A stretch of DNA of 64,000 nucleotides from the NCBI GenBank assembly GCA_039888615.1, contig JBDQQS010000006.1. One strand, written 5' to 3'. The notes beneath the pieces were generated by a model. It was not told where the DNA came from. It worked only from the letters and a program-made list of their open reading frames with translations, and did not search any database. Below are positions 44,603-53,616 of this stretch, one piece after another. The number at the start of each line of letters is the position of its first letter. Within the stretch, counting starts at the first letter, position 1. The DNA comes from Flavimaribacter sp039888615. Lineage in GTDB: Bacteria > Pseudomonadota > Alphaproteobacteria > Rhizobiales > Rhizobiaceae. Both the position numbers and the translations under genes were made by a program.

Positions 44603-45895
44603 ATGGGTCCTGTTGAAGTTGCAGTCTTTCTCTTCGGTGGTTTCACGATCCTGATTCTGCTCGGCTTGCCGATCGCGCATGCGCTGGGCGCGATATCCCT
44701 CTTGCTCTTGCTGGTCGAGGGCATCCCGGCGCTTTCCGTGCCTCAGACGATCTATCACGCGACGGACCAGTTCCCTTTAATTGCGGTGCCGTTCTTTGTT
44801 CTCGCCGGCTATCTGATGGAATATGGAGGCGTTTCGCAGCGACTGATCGATTTCGCCTCCTCGCTTGTCGGCCATATCACTGGCGGCTTCGCCAGCGTCA
44901 CCATCCTGGCCTGCATGTTCTTCGCGGCCATGTCCGGTTCCGGTCCGGCGACAGTGGCTGCCATCGGCACCATCATGATTCCGGCAATGATACGCAACGG
45001 TTACCCGGCGCCCTTCGCCGGCGCAGTCGCTTCGACAGGAGGGACGCTGGGCATCATGATACCGCCCAGCACGCCGATGATCATCTACGCTGTTGTGGGC
45101 AATGTCTCCGTCACGCAAATGTTCATCGCCGGCATCGTTCCCGGCATCCTCACGGGGCTTGTGCTTATCGTCGCAAGCTGGTGGTTCTGCCGATCCAGGG
45201 GTTACACCACGCGCAACGAAAGAGCGTCTCTGAAAAAAATCGCAGAGGCAATGTGGGCTGCGCGATGGGCGCTGCTGGCGCCTGTCATCGTTCTCGGAGG
45301 TATTTATGGCGGTGTATTTACACCGACCGAGGCCTCGATCGTCGCCGTGAACTACGCGCTGATCGTCGGCTTCTTCGTATATCGAAAACTGACGCTTCGA
45401 AGCTGCGTTGATGCGTTCTTCAAGGCCGTTATGGTAGGAGGAACGGTGACAATCATTGTTGGATTGGCCGGCGTATTCGGGCGCCTGCTAACCCAGTATC
45501 AAGTGCCTCAGATGGTCAGTCAGGCCGTTCTGGATCAGACCGACAATCCCTACCTGATCCTGATCATCATTGCGATCGGGCTGATCATCATCGGCACGTT
45601 CATGGAGACCCTGGCGACGATTGTATTGCTCACGCCGATCCTGCTTCCGGTTTGCATGTCTGTCGGGATCGATCCGATTCACTTTGGTATATTGCTGGTA
45701 GTCACGTCTGAGATCGGTTTTCTTACGCCGCCGCTGGGCGCCAATCTGTTCATTGCGATGCCAATCGCCAATGTGTCGCTTGAGCAAATATCAAAGGCGG
45801 TCCTGCCTTACATCGCATTGCTCTGCCTGATCGTCCTGATTTTGATCATGGCGCCGTCATTGAGCACTGGCCTGATCGACTTGTTCTACAAATAG
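44603..45895 (+). CDS. TRAP transporter large permease (DctM family)
   Basis: Large membrane subunit of 430 residues with about 12 hydrophobic segments. FFAAMSGSGPATVAAIGTIMIP and TGGTLGIMIPPSTPMIIYA are typical. ATG 44603 follows GAAGGA; the ATG at 44555 lies inside the DctQ gene. Last gene of the operon begun at 37834, convergent with an IclR regulator. Confidence 0.93.
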   Translation: MGPVEVAVFLFGGFTILILLGLPIAHALGAISLLLLLVEGIPALSVPQTIYHATDQFPLIAVPFFVLAGYLMEYGGVSQRLIDFASSLVGHITGGFASVTILACMFFAAMSGSGPATVAAIGTIMIPAMIRNGYPAPFAGAVASTGGTLGIMIPPSTPMIIYAVVGNVSVTQMFIAGIVPGILTGLVLIVASWWFCRSRGYTTRNERASLKKIAEAMWAARWALLAPVIVLGGIYGGVFTPTEASIVAVNYALIVGFFVYRKLTLRSCVDAFFKAVMVGGTVTIIVGLAGVFGRLLTQYQVPQMVSQAVLDQTDNPYLILIIIAIGLIIIGTFMETLATIVLLTPILLPVCMSVGIDPIHFGILLVVTSEIGFLTPPLGANLFIAMPIANVSLEQISKAVLPYIALLCLIVLILIMAPSLSTGLIDLFYK

Positions 45896-45912
45896 ACCGG
45901 GCGGCAACTACG

Positions 45913-46725
45913 CTAGGCCTGCCTCAACTGAACCTCGATGCTGCACACGGTGAAGTCGATTTCCGATTTCATGCGTTTGTACCAGTCATCGTCCACACGG
46001 TAGAGCGGCGCAGAGACGCAAATACCTGCGATCGGACGACCTGACGCGTCGCACGCGCTCTTGGCAATTCCTCCGACATCGTTGTGCCAGCCGCCTTTCA
46101 TATGCGTATATCCGTTGCGCCGAGCTTTCTCGATTTCCAGCCACAAGGCCTCTTCCGACGCAATGCTCAACGCTGTGCTCGTCTGAAAGGATTGCGGCAT
46201 GATCGCCTTAACCTGGTTGTTGTCAAGCGCGGCAAGCAGAGAGATGCCCGTCGACGTCAGATGCGCAGGTATCCTCTCTCCAACCTTGACATTCAATCGG
46301 ACAGCGTGATTGCCCGGAAAGACTGTCAGATAGAGGACGTCGAACCCGTCGAGAACGCCCAGAATAACCGCTTCATTGGTTTGTTCTTCAAGACGTTTCA
46401 GATACGGATTCGCCAAACTTTCGATCTCGCTTGAGAAGCTTGCGCGTCCGAGTTCCCAGGCTCGGGCTCCCAGCCGATAATCCCCCTGGGGCATCCGTTC
46501 AACGAAACCGCGCGTGCGGAGCGTATTGAGCACGGTGTGAATCCCGGATTTCGATTTTCCCAAGCCATTGGCGATTTCGGTCAGATTCAACTGATGCGCA
46601 GAACTGAGCAATTGCAGCACGTCCAGACCGGTGTTGAGGCCGGACCTCGACGTAGCGCCGGTCTTTTCCGAGCCTCCGCCTTCGTCAATTGGTGTCTGTT
46701 GCGTTCTTAATTGCATGCTGCTCAT
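45913..46725 (-). CDS. IclR-family transcriptional regulator
   Basis: Regulator of 270 residues from ATG 46725. The winged helix-turn-helix (LTEIANGLGKSKSGIHTVLNTL) follows a Ser/Gly-rich leader, and the IclR effector domain fills the rest. Other in-frame starts are at 46746 and 46854; no clear ribosome site decides. It lies convergent to the TRAP-HyuAB operon and probably controls it; the palindromes at 37745 and 39086 are candidate sites. Confidence 0.88.
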   Translation of the reverse strand: MSSMQLRTQQTPIDEGGGSEKTGATSRSGLNTGLDVLQLLSSAHQLNLTEIANGLGKSKSGIHTVLNTLRTRGFVERMPQGDYRLGARAWELGRASFSSEIESLANPYLKRLEEQTNEAVILGVLDGFDVLYLTVFPGNHAVRLNVKVGERIPAHLTSTGISLLAALDNNQVKAIMPQSFQTSTALSIASEEALWLEIEKARRNGYTHMKGGWHNDVGGIAKSACDASGRPIAGICVSAPLYRVDDDWYKRMKSEIDFTVCSIEVQLRQA

Positions 46726-46909
46726 TTCTATATCACGAAAAGACATTTGTGTCGGCGGCAATGCATAACGGTGAGATAGAAGTAAGTTCAACCGCCAGAA
46801 CTGTTTTTTGGTCACAGTGGGCCTGCGCGAACAACAGGCCAAAGCTGTGTGCAACGGGTGCGCGTCGCCGGATTTCTGATGCGCGTGAGACTCGCAGGCA
46901 GGAGTCGGT

Positions 46910-47557
46910 TCAGCCTTCCAAAGTGCCGACGCCGTAGTTTTTGTATCGGTTGCCGACTTTCGTCATTTCTTCGTCGGAGAGCATCTTCGGCGCGCCGCCC
47001 TGGAGCGCCATGAGATATTGGCGTGCCAGCGTTTCCAGCTTGACCGTTGTGCCGAGTGTCTGTTCGAGAGAAACGCCCATGGCGATCATCCCGTGATTCG
47101 CCAGCAGGCAGGCCGTTCTGTCTTGCAACGCCTCAACGGCCGAATCCGCCAGATCGGACGTGCCGAAGGTCGCATAGCGCGCGCACCGCACATTATTGCC
47201 GCCAAAGGCCGCGACCATATAGTGAAAGGCGGGCAGAGGTTCTCGCAGGCAGGACAGGGCCACGCAGGCGTCTGCATGGGTATGGATCACCGCCTTCGCG
47301 GCCGGGAAAGCGCGCATGATCGCCAGATGCATGTGCCATTCGCTGGATGGAATGCCGTCGCCGACGACTTTGCCGTCCATGTCGATCTGAACAATGCCTT
47401 CCTCTGTCGCGTTTACGGCGTTACAGCCGGTGGGCGTGATGAAAAGGCCGTATTGCGACCTGACGCTGACATTGCCGCTGTTGCCGTGATTAAGTCCATG
47501 GTTTTGCAATTCGCGTACGGTTTGAACGATTTCTCTGCGTTGCAATGTTTCGGTCAT
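46910..47557 (-). CDS. Class II aldolase/decarboxylase (OtnC/fuculose-phosphate aldolase-like)
   Basis: Zinc-dependent class II aldolase-family enzyme of 215 residues. HGNSGNVSVR is the phosphate loop, Glu in SSEWHMH is the catalytic acid, HTHADAC and NHGMIAMG supply the zinc His residues. Coupling by a four-base overlap to a DUF1537 kinase is the arrangement of otnK-otnC, in which 3-oxo-tetronate 4-phosphate is decarboxylated to dihydroxyacetone phosphate. That reaction is inferred from context. Confidence 0.87.
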   Translation of the reverse strand: MTETLQRREIVQTVRELQNHGLNHGNSGNVSVRSQYGLFITPTGCNAVNATEEGIVQIDMDGKVVGDGIPSSEWHMHLAIMRAFPAAKAVIHTHADACVALSCLREPLPAFHYMVAAFGGNNVRCARYATFGTSDLADSAVEALQDRTACLLANHGMIAMGVSLEQTLGTTVKLETLARQYLMALQGGAPKMLSDEEMTKVGNRYKNYGVGTLEG

Positions 47558-48846
47558 GGGCGATCTTCCGTGTGTTCCGGGCGCAGCATGGAGTCGAGCA
47601 TCGGGAGAAACATGTCGACCGGGCCGAGCTTGCCGGATTTGAGGCTCAATGCGGTTACGTCGTCTGAGGTCGTCGCCGCCCTCGCGATGCCCGCCTCCCG
47701 ATAGGGGCCGATGTGCAGGCTCTTGACGCCGAGGCTTTCAACGACTGCGCCTGACGTCTCGCCGCCTGCGACGACGAATCGCCTGACGCCGATGCGGTGC
47801 AGACCGACCGATATTTCCCCGAGAATCCGTTCTGCAAGCGCGGCGGCGCCATCCTTGCCAAACCTTTGTTGAGCTGCGACGACTGCATCCGGCGAGGCGG
47901 ACGTGGATATCGCGACGGGACCGTCGACCAGACGCCGCTCGGCCCACGCAAGCGCGTCGGCGATGGCCTGCTCCGGGTTCTCAACGTCGGACAATCTGAT
48001 TCGGTTGACCGGCCTGTGCGTCTCGAAAGCGTCGAGCTGTGCGAGCGTGCGTTCGGCGCAGCTGCCGGCGAGGACCACGCCGGCCCCGGAGGCGGCCGGA
48101 ACAACCTTCGCTTCTGCCCTGCCGCCAATTCTGTTTCTGGCGCGCCAGACCGCCGGATAGTGGCGTACAATGGCGGCGTTTCCGGTCATCAGCTTCCAGC
48201 TTTCGGTGAGTTCGGCGATGGCGGCCAGATCTTCCTCATGGATCGCGTCGACGACGATATGACGTATCCCGGAGCCGACCAGATCATCGACGGCCTTCTG
48301 CAATCGTGAGCTTCCGCTGTGTATCGCGGAATGCCAGACCAGACCCACCGGATATGCCGACTGTCTGCCGAGGACGGCGACCAGATTGGGATCGTGCATT
48401 GGCGTCAATGGATCATGGCGTTTCGGGGACTCCGATACGAGCTGCCGCCCCACGAACAGATGTCCGTTGAAAACGCTGCGTTCCATTTCGACCGAGGTTG
48501 GACAGAATGCGGTTTGATCGGCGCCCGTCATTTCGAGAAGCCGGTCGGCGACAGGTCCGATGTTTCCGTCGTCGGTCGAATCGAATGTTCCACAATATTT
48601 GAAGAACAGTTGCCGGGCGCCGGCGGTCTGGAGGTTTTTCGCAGCCTCCTCCGAGAGGCGGACGGCCTCTGCGGGATCGATGACCCGCGTCTTCTGCGCC
48701 ACCACCACCGCCTGGGCGTCGCCAACGCTCGCAACCCCTTCCGGTTTCGTGACGAATGCGCAATCCACGCCTTCGGCCACCAGCATGGCGGCGGTTTCCA
48801 TTCCGCCGGTCAGATCATCGGCGATGACGCCCAACTGCAGACTCAC
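47554..48846 (-). CDS. otnK: Four-carbon acid sugar kinase (DUF1537/OtnK family)
   Basis: ATP-dependent sugar-acid kinase of 430 residues. The N-terminus GVIADDLTGGMETA is the substrate-binding motif, and the C-terminal FVVAGGETSGAVVESLG is the nucleotide-binding Gly-rich region. Known members phosphorylate 3-oxo-tetronates, threonate/erythronate or related branched acids. It overlaps the aldolase gene and follows an SDR gene, so oxidation, phosphorylation and cleavage could be consecutive (inference). The exact member of the family is uncertain. Confidence 0.82.
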   Translation of the reverse strand: MSLQLGVIADDLTGGMETAAMLVAEGVDCAFVTKPEGVASVGDAQAVVVAQKTRVIDPAEAVRLSEEAAKNLQTAGARQLFFKYCGTFDSTDDGNIGPVADRLLEMTGADQTAFCPTSVEMERSVFNGHLFVGRQLVSESPKRHDPLTPMHDPNLVAVLGRQSAYPVGLVWHSAIHSGSSRLQKAVDDLVGSGIRHIVVDAIHEEDLAAIAELTESWKLMTGNAAIVRHYPAVWRARNRIGGRAEAKVVPAASGAGVVLAGSCAERTLAQLDAFETHRPVNRIRLSDVENPEQAIADALAWAERRLVDGPVAISTSASPDAVVAAQQRFGKDGAAALAERILGEISVGLHRIGVRRFVVAGGETSGAVVESLGVKSLHIGPYREAGIARAATTSDDVTALSLKSGKLGPVDMFLPMLDSMLRPEHTEDRP

Positions 48847-48928
48847 GGCGTTCTTCCTGTAGCGATTGTCATTGTTGTGACCATTCCATGGCGGGCGGAC
48901 TTTGTCAGGTAAGACATGCCAATCCCGC

Positions 48929-49672
48929 CTAGTCCATCAGTATTCCGCCATTGATGTCGAGGATTTCACCGGTGATCGAACCGGCGTTCACACTGGCCAG
49001 ATAGGAGACGCAATGGGCGATTTCGTCGGCGTCGGTGAAGCGACCGATGGGAATGCCGCTCAGCTGCGCCGCCCTCTGTTGGTCGCTCAGTTGTTTGGTG
49101 ACCATCGGCGTCATGACGTAGCCGGGCGCAATGCCATTGACGGTAATTCCCTGCGCCGCCGATTCCCGAGCCAGCGAGAAGGTCAGCGCGCCAAGCCCGC
49201 CCTTGGAGGCCGCATAGGCGGTTCCGGCCGTCAGGCCGCCGGTCTTCATGGACAGCGAACAGATATTGACGATGCGCCCCCATCCAGCTTCGCGCATATC
49301 GCGCAAAGCGAGCCGGGCGAGATAGAAAGGACCGCCGAGATTGACCTCGATGATCTTGCGCCATTCGTCGGCAGACGTTTGTTCCGCCTTGTTGTTGGAA
49401 AGAATGCCGGCGTTGTTGATCAGGATCTGCACCGGTCCGTGTGCTTCTTTGAGTTTTTCCCATTCGCTTTCGATTGCGGCGGGATCGGATATGTCGAGCA
49501 CGAGCGGAATGGCGCGTCCCGGCATCTCGTCGGCAAGCGCCTGAAGCGGATCCATGGCCAGGTCCAGCGCGACGACGCGATGGCCGTCCGCGACCAGTTG
49601 CCTTGTGATGGCCACTCCCATGGTGCCGGCGGCGCCTGTTACGATGGCGAGACAATCTGACGTTTTACTCAT
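48929..49672 (-). CDS. Short-chain dehydrogenase/reductase
   Basis: Oxidoreductase of 247 residues. The glycine loop is TGAAGTMG and the catalytic residues are in NICSLSMKTGG and YAASKGGL. First gene of the minus-strand unit with the kinase and aldolase, so it may produce the keto acid that the kinase uses (inference). The divergent ABC operon shares its upstream region. Confidence 0.9.
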   Translation of the reverse strand: MSKTSDCLAIVTGAAGTMGVAITRQLVADGHRVVALDLAMDPLQALADEMPGRAIPLVLDISDPAAIESEWEKLKEAHGPVQILINNAGILSNNKAEQTSADEWRKIIEVNLGGPFYLARLALRDMREAGWGRIVNICSLSMKTGGLTAGTAYAASKGGLGALTFSLARESAAQGITVNGIAPGYVMTPMVTKQLSDQQRAAQLSGIPIGRFTDADEIAHCVSYLASVNAGSITGEILDINGGILMD

Positions 49673-50018
49673 GCTTTTACTCCGCGAATGTTTGCTGATG
49701 GCCAGCGATCGTGAGAGGCGCCCGGAATGTCATTGGAATGCATAATGACCTTACGCACCGACTGAATCGGAGCGCGCGCGATCTGGATGGCGGCATGGAT
49801 GGCTGTCTCCACCTGCAACCCGATCCTCCTGTTCGCTGCGACGGTGAGTCGACCCGAAACTACAGAAAATGATATTAGATGCAAGATGCATCATGTATCA
49901 TGCTTGACGTCAATATCGAATTGTTGCAGTTTGCGCGCCAGCGACGCCGATGCGGAGACATTCATTATTCGGCGGGTGACTGAAAATACGTTCTCGACCA
50001 CGGCAACAAGGGGAGGAA
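49673..50018. other. Divergent intergenic region between SDR-kinase-aldolase and ABC operons
   Basis: This 346-bp stretch has no supported gene. It holds the operator described at 49877-49907. On the plus side TTGACG (49904-49909) overlaps the operator and is a candidate -35 box, about 110 bp before the permease start. A GC-rich half near the SDR gene shows nothing recognisable. Confidence 0.5.
49877..49907. promoter_or_regulatory. Operator candidate of the sugar-acid regulon (copy 1)
   Basis: Contains CATCATGTATCATGCTTGA, which with the four preceding bases matches a site at 60049-60071 in 22 of 23 positions. The symmetric core is TGCATCATGTATCA. Both copies lie between divergent genes of the same functional cluster. 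The FCD-type GntR protein at 55552-56232 is the likely ligand-responsive binder (inference). Confidence 0.65.
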
Positions 50019-50993
50019 ATGGTTCAAAACGGAGTAGTCGAAGGGCGCAAGGCGTTTGATCTGCCGCTTGCCCTCCTGCGCAGTTTTCTGGCCATCCCCG
50101 CCTGGCCCGCGCTGTTGCTGTTGTTCACGATCGCCGCGATCGTCCAGCCGCGCCTTCTCAGCGTGCCGTTCCTTTTGATCGTTCTCAGGCAGACCGTGCC
50201 GCTGGCGCTGACGGCGATCGGACAGTGCCTTCCGATGATCGGGCGCTCCATCGATCTCTCGATCGGCGGAGTGATTGCGGTGGTCAATGTAACCCTTGCG
50301 CTGCCTATGTTCTCAGGAGGCCCGGTTGTTCTTTCGATTGGATTTCCGCTGCTCTTCGGCGCGCTCGTTGGCGCTTTCAACGCCATCCTCATCGTGTTCG
50401 TTCGCGCTTCGGCCGTGGTTGTTACGCTGGGCGTATCCGTGATGCTGATCGGGGTCAGCTATCTGGTCAGCGGCGGCGCGCCGGGCGGCTCGGTTCATCC
50501 GTTCGTGCGTGAAATCGCCACCGGGCGCTGGGGCCTGTTCCCGGTCGCCGGAGCGCTGCTCCTGACGCTTGCGCTGATTTCGGCTTTCGTATTGCGTCGC
50601 AGCGTGTTCGGACATGCGCTTTACGCGACGGGGTCATCATACGGCGCAGCCTGGCTGGGCGGCGTGTCCGTGCGCAAGGAATTGCTGGTCGCGCATGTGC
50701 TCTGTGGCGTTTTCGCCGGCGTCGCCGGTATCATTTTGACGGGTTACATCGGCACTGGCACGCTGAATCTCGGCGCAGACCTGGTTCTCGCATCCGTGGC
50801 GGCCGTTGTCCTCGGCGGGACGACTTTCGGCGGCGGCGCAGGCGGTGTGGCTGGCGTTCTCGCCGGCGCCTATGCGCTGACGTTTCTCGCAAATCTTATG
50901 ACTGGTATGGGCCTGGGCAAACCTGCCCAGCTTATCGTTCAAGGCGCAATCATCGCCGGAGCGGCAGCTCTTGCGCGATTGCGCCGACAATAG
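50019..50993 (+). CDS. ABC transporter permease, CUT2 family (first of two)
   Basis: Inner-membrane permease of 324 residues. GRSIDLSIGGVIAV near residue 75 and FGHALYATGSSYGAAWLGG are family motifs. It heads the plus-strand operon, with binding protein, ATPase and a second permease downstream. The permease-first order differs from the TorT-like system. Confidence 0.91.
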   Translation: MVQNGVVEGRKAFDLPLALLRSFLAIPAWPALLLLFTIAAIVQPRLLSVPFLLIVLRQTVPLALTAIGQCLPMIGRSIDLSIGGVIAVVNVTLALPMFSGGPVVLSIGFPLLFGALVGAFNAILIVFVRASAVVVTLGVSVMLIGVSYLVSGGAPGGSVHPFVREIATGRWGLFPVAGALLLTLALISAFVLRRSVFGHALYATGSSYGAAWLGGVSVRKELLVAHVLCGVFAGVAGIILTGYIGTGTLNLGADLVLASVAAVVLGGTTFGGGAGGVAGVLAGAYALTFLANLMTGMGLGKPAQLIVQGAIIAGAAALARLRRQ

Positions 50994-51021
50994 AATTCCT
51001 CGGATGGGCCGGGGAACAAAT

Positions 51022-51039
51022 GCGCGCCGAGCGGCGCGC
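51022..51039 (+). other. Hairpin just upstream of binding-protein gene
   Basis: Stem GCGCGCC / GGCGCGC with loop GAGC, 6 bp before the GGAGGAG ribosome site of the binding-protein gene. It may protect the 5' end of a processed transcript and raise binding-protein output. Confidence 0.45.
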
Positions 51040-51056
51040 CATTTTGGAGGAGTATA

Positions 51057-52121
51057 ATGCATATGAAAAACTTGTTCCTGGCCGGCTCTTTGCTCTTGGC
51101 CGTTGCTACGGCGCCGGCTTATGCGCAGGTTCCGGAACTCAACCCGGCGCTCTCGCCGGTTGAAGGATCTCCGATGGTCGACAAGGCCGCCGCTTCGGAG
51201 AAGGACGAGTTCGTCCTTGGTTTCTCGAACATCTCTGTCGTCAACACCTGGCGTGTGCAGATGGTGGAAGAACTCAAGCACGAAGCGTCGCTGCATCCTG
51301 AAATTACCGAAGTCATCGTCGCCGACGCCGGCGGCGACGTAAATCGTCAGGTGGCCGATATTGAAAGCCTGATTACCCGCGGCGTAGACGCCTTGCTCGT
51401 GGCGCCCGGTTCCGAAGTCGCCCTGAACAATGCGCTTGAAAAGGCGCACGAAGCGGGTATTCCGGTCATCATCTTCTCGTCAAACGCGACGCCTGAAAAC
51501 TACACGGTGAAGCTGCTTGCGGACGATGCGCAGTTCGGTCGCGACGGCGCCAAGTATCTTGCCGAAGCTCTCGGCGGCAAAGGCAACGTCATCGCAATTC
51601 GCGGTATTTCCGGAAACTCGATTGACAATGATCGTTGGCGCGGCGTCGAGGAAGTGTTCGCCGACTATCCGGACATCAAGGTCATCGACCAGGGTTTTGC
51701 CGACTGGGCTTACGACAAGGGCAAGCAGGTTTGTGAGTCGCTGCTGATCGCGCATCCGAATGTCCAGGGGATCTGGTCTTCAGGCGGCGCTATGACCCAG
51801 GCATGCGCCGAAGTCGCTGAAGAGAACGGTCTTCCGCTTATCCCGATGACCGGTGAAGCCAACAATGGCTTTCTGCGCATCTGGAAGGAAAAGGATCTCC
51901 AGAGCGTCGCTCCGATCAGCCCGACCTGGTTCGGCCAGCAGGGTGTTGTCGCCGCGCTGCGTGTTCTCAAGGGAGAGCCGATCGCCCAGGACAACCTCGT
52001 TGATCCGAAGCCGATCACCAAGGAGCAGATCGACGAGTTCTATCGTCCGGAGCTGAACGACTCCTACTGGGTCGGCTCTACGCTCCCGGATGAAAAGCTC
52101 CAGGAAATCTACGGCAAGTAA
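51057..52121 (+). CDS. Periplasmic sugar-binding protein of CUT2 ABC transporter
   Basis: Binding protein of 354 residues with a Sec signal peptide (cleavage after AYA, residue 23). The fold matches ribose-type binding proteins, with DEFVLGFSNISVVNTWRVQM at the mature N-lobe and ESLITRGVDALLVAPGS at the hinge side. A GGAGGAG site precedes ATG 51057. It feeds the importer made of the flanking permeases and ATPase. Confidence 0.92.
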   Translation: MHMKNLFLAGSLLLAVATAPAYAQVPELNPALSPVEGSPMVDKAAASEKDEFVLGFSNISVVNTWRVQMVEELKHEASLHPEITEVIVADAGGDVNRQVADIESLITRGVDALLVAPGSEVALNNALEKAHEAGIPVIIFSSNATPENYTVKLLADDAQFGRDGAKYLAEALGGKGNVIAIRGISGNSIDNDRWRGVEEVFADYPDIKVIDQGFADWAYDKGKQVCESLLIAHPNVQGIWSSGGAMTQACAEVAEENGLPLIPMTGEANNGFLRIWKEKDLQSVAPISPTWFGQQGVVAALRVLKGEPIAQDNLVDPKPITKEQIDEFYRPELNDSYWVGSTLPDEKLQEIYGK

Positions 52122-52128
52122 GCCTGCA

Positions 52129-53616
52129 ATGCTTCTGGAAGTTCAGGACATCACCAAGGCTTTCGGCCCTGTTCAGGCCCTGCGCGGGGTCTCGCTCAAG
52201 CTGAAGCCGGGCAGCATCCACGCGGTGCTTGGAGAAAACGGCGCTGGCAAATCCACCCTGATGAAAATCATTTCAGGTGTGTATCCGCCCAGCTCCGGAA
52301 CGCTCATCATCGGTGGTAAAGAGGTGAACTGGAGCGCCGCCGAACAGGCGCGCGCCGCCGGTGTCTCCACGATCTTCCAGGAGTTCATCCTGCTTCCGAA
52401 TCTGTCCGTGGCCGAGAACCTGTTTCTCGGCCGCGAACCACGCAACGCCCTCGGCATGATCGACCGGCAGGAGATGGCGAAAGAAAGCCGCGGCATCCTT
52501 GAGGATGTAGGTCTGGACCTGGATCCGAATGTGTTGACCGGCAGTCTTCGCGTGGCCGAACAGCAAATGGTCGAGATCGCGAAAGGCGTGATGCGCGATG
52601 CGAAGATCTTCGTCTTCGACGAACCGACCGCTGCGCTTGGCGACCGGGAAGCCGGCAAACTTTTTGATCTGATCCGACGGCTGCAGGGTGAGGGGAAGGG
52701 TATCCTCTACATCTCCCACAGGCTGCCGGAACTGTTCGATCTCTGCGACGAGGTGACCGTCCTGAAAGACGGCCAGTACGCAGGACATTTCAAGATGAGC
52801 GAAACCAATTCCGAGGAACTGGTGACGACGATGGTCGGCCGCTCGCTTGATCAACTCTATCCTCACCGCAAGGGACCCGAGGAGGCCGGACCGCCTCTGG
52901 TCGAGCTGCGCGACGTTGTGGTGGAAGGGCTGAAAGGTCCGGTGAATTTTTCAATCGGACGCAACGAGATAGTTGGTCTGGCTGGCCTGGAAGGCCAGGG
53001 GCAAATCGAGATTACCCGCGCAATATTCGAGGGACATACGCTGGTGTCCGGCGAAATAAAGTTCAACGGCAAGGATTTCAGTCACACGGGGCCGTCCGGC
53101 GGAATCAGGGCCGGCATTGGACTTATCCCTGAAGATCGAAAGGCAGAGGGTCTGTTTCTCAGCCTGAGCGTTGCGCGCAATATATCCGTCGGGCTCTTGC
53201 CCGGACTTGGGCTGGCGCGTCTGGCTCCGACATTAAAAAGCCAAATCGCCAACCAGGTTGAGCGCCTTCGGGTTCGTTTGCGCAATGTCAATCAGTCCAT
53301 CGGCGAGCTGTCGGGCGGCAATCAGCAGAAGGCGCTGCTGGCGCGCTGGCTGGTTCGAGGCGTGAAGCACCTGATCTGCGAGGAACCGACCCGAGGCGTC
53401 GACATCGGCGCCAAATCCGAAATCTATGCATTGTTGCGCGAACTTGCAGACAGCGGCGTGCCGGTGCTGGTGACGTCGCGCGAACTGCCGGAACTCATCG
53501 GTCTTTGCGACCGCATCATCGTTGTTCGCAATGGCGCCACCGTCGCGGAGTTCCGCGGAGAAGGAGCGACCGAGGAAATGATAATGGCAGCCGCCGTCGA
53601 AGGGGAGTCGGCATGA
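52129..53616 (+). CDS. Sugar ABC transporter ATP-binding protein (tandem NBDs)
   Basis: CUT2 ATPase of 495 residues. Domain 1 has GENGAGKST and VFDEPTAAL; domain 2 has the degenerate loop GLEGQGQIE, LSGGNQQKA and CEEPTRGVD. In domain 2 the Walker B Asp is replaced by Glu (ICEEPT), a mild oddity. ATG 52129 lies 7 bp after the binding-protein stop; an ATG at 52090 would overlap that gene. The end overlaps the next permease by four bases. Confidence 0.91.
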   Translation: MLLEVQDITKAFGPVQALRGVSLKLKPGSIHAVLGENGAGKSTLMKIISGVYPPSSGTLIIGGKEVNWSAAEQARAAGVSTIFQEFILLPNLSVAENLFLGREPRNALGMIDRQEMAKESRGILEDVGLDLDPNVLTGSLRVAEQQMVEIAKGVMRDAKIFVFDEPTAALGDREAGKLFDLIRRLQGEGKGILYISHRLPELFDLCDEVTVLKDGQYAGHFKMSETNSEELVTTMVGRSLDQLYPHRKGPEEAGPPLVELRDVVVEGLKGPVNFSIGRNEIVGLAGLEGQGQIEITRAIFEGHTLVSGEIKFNGKDFSHTGPSGGIRAGIGLIPEDRKAEGLFLSLSVARNISVGLLPGLGLARLAPTLKSQIANQVERLRVRLRNVNQSIGELSGGNQQKALLARWLVRGVKHLICEEPTRGVDIGAKSEIYALLRELADSGVPVLVTSRELPELIGLCDRIIVVRNGATVAEFRGEGATEEMIMAAAVEGESA

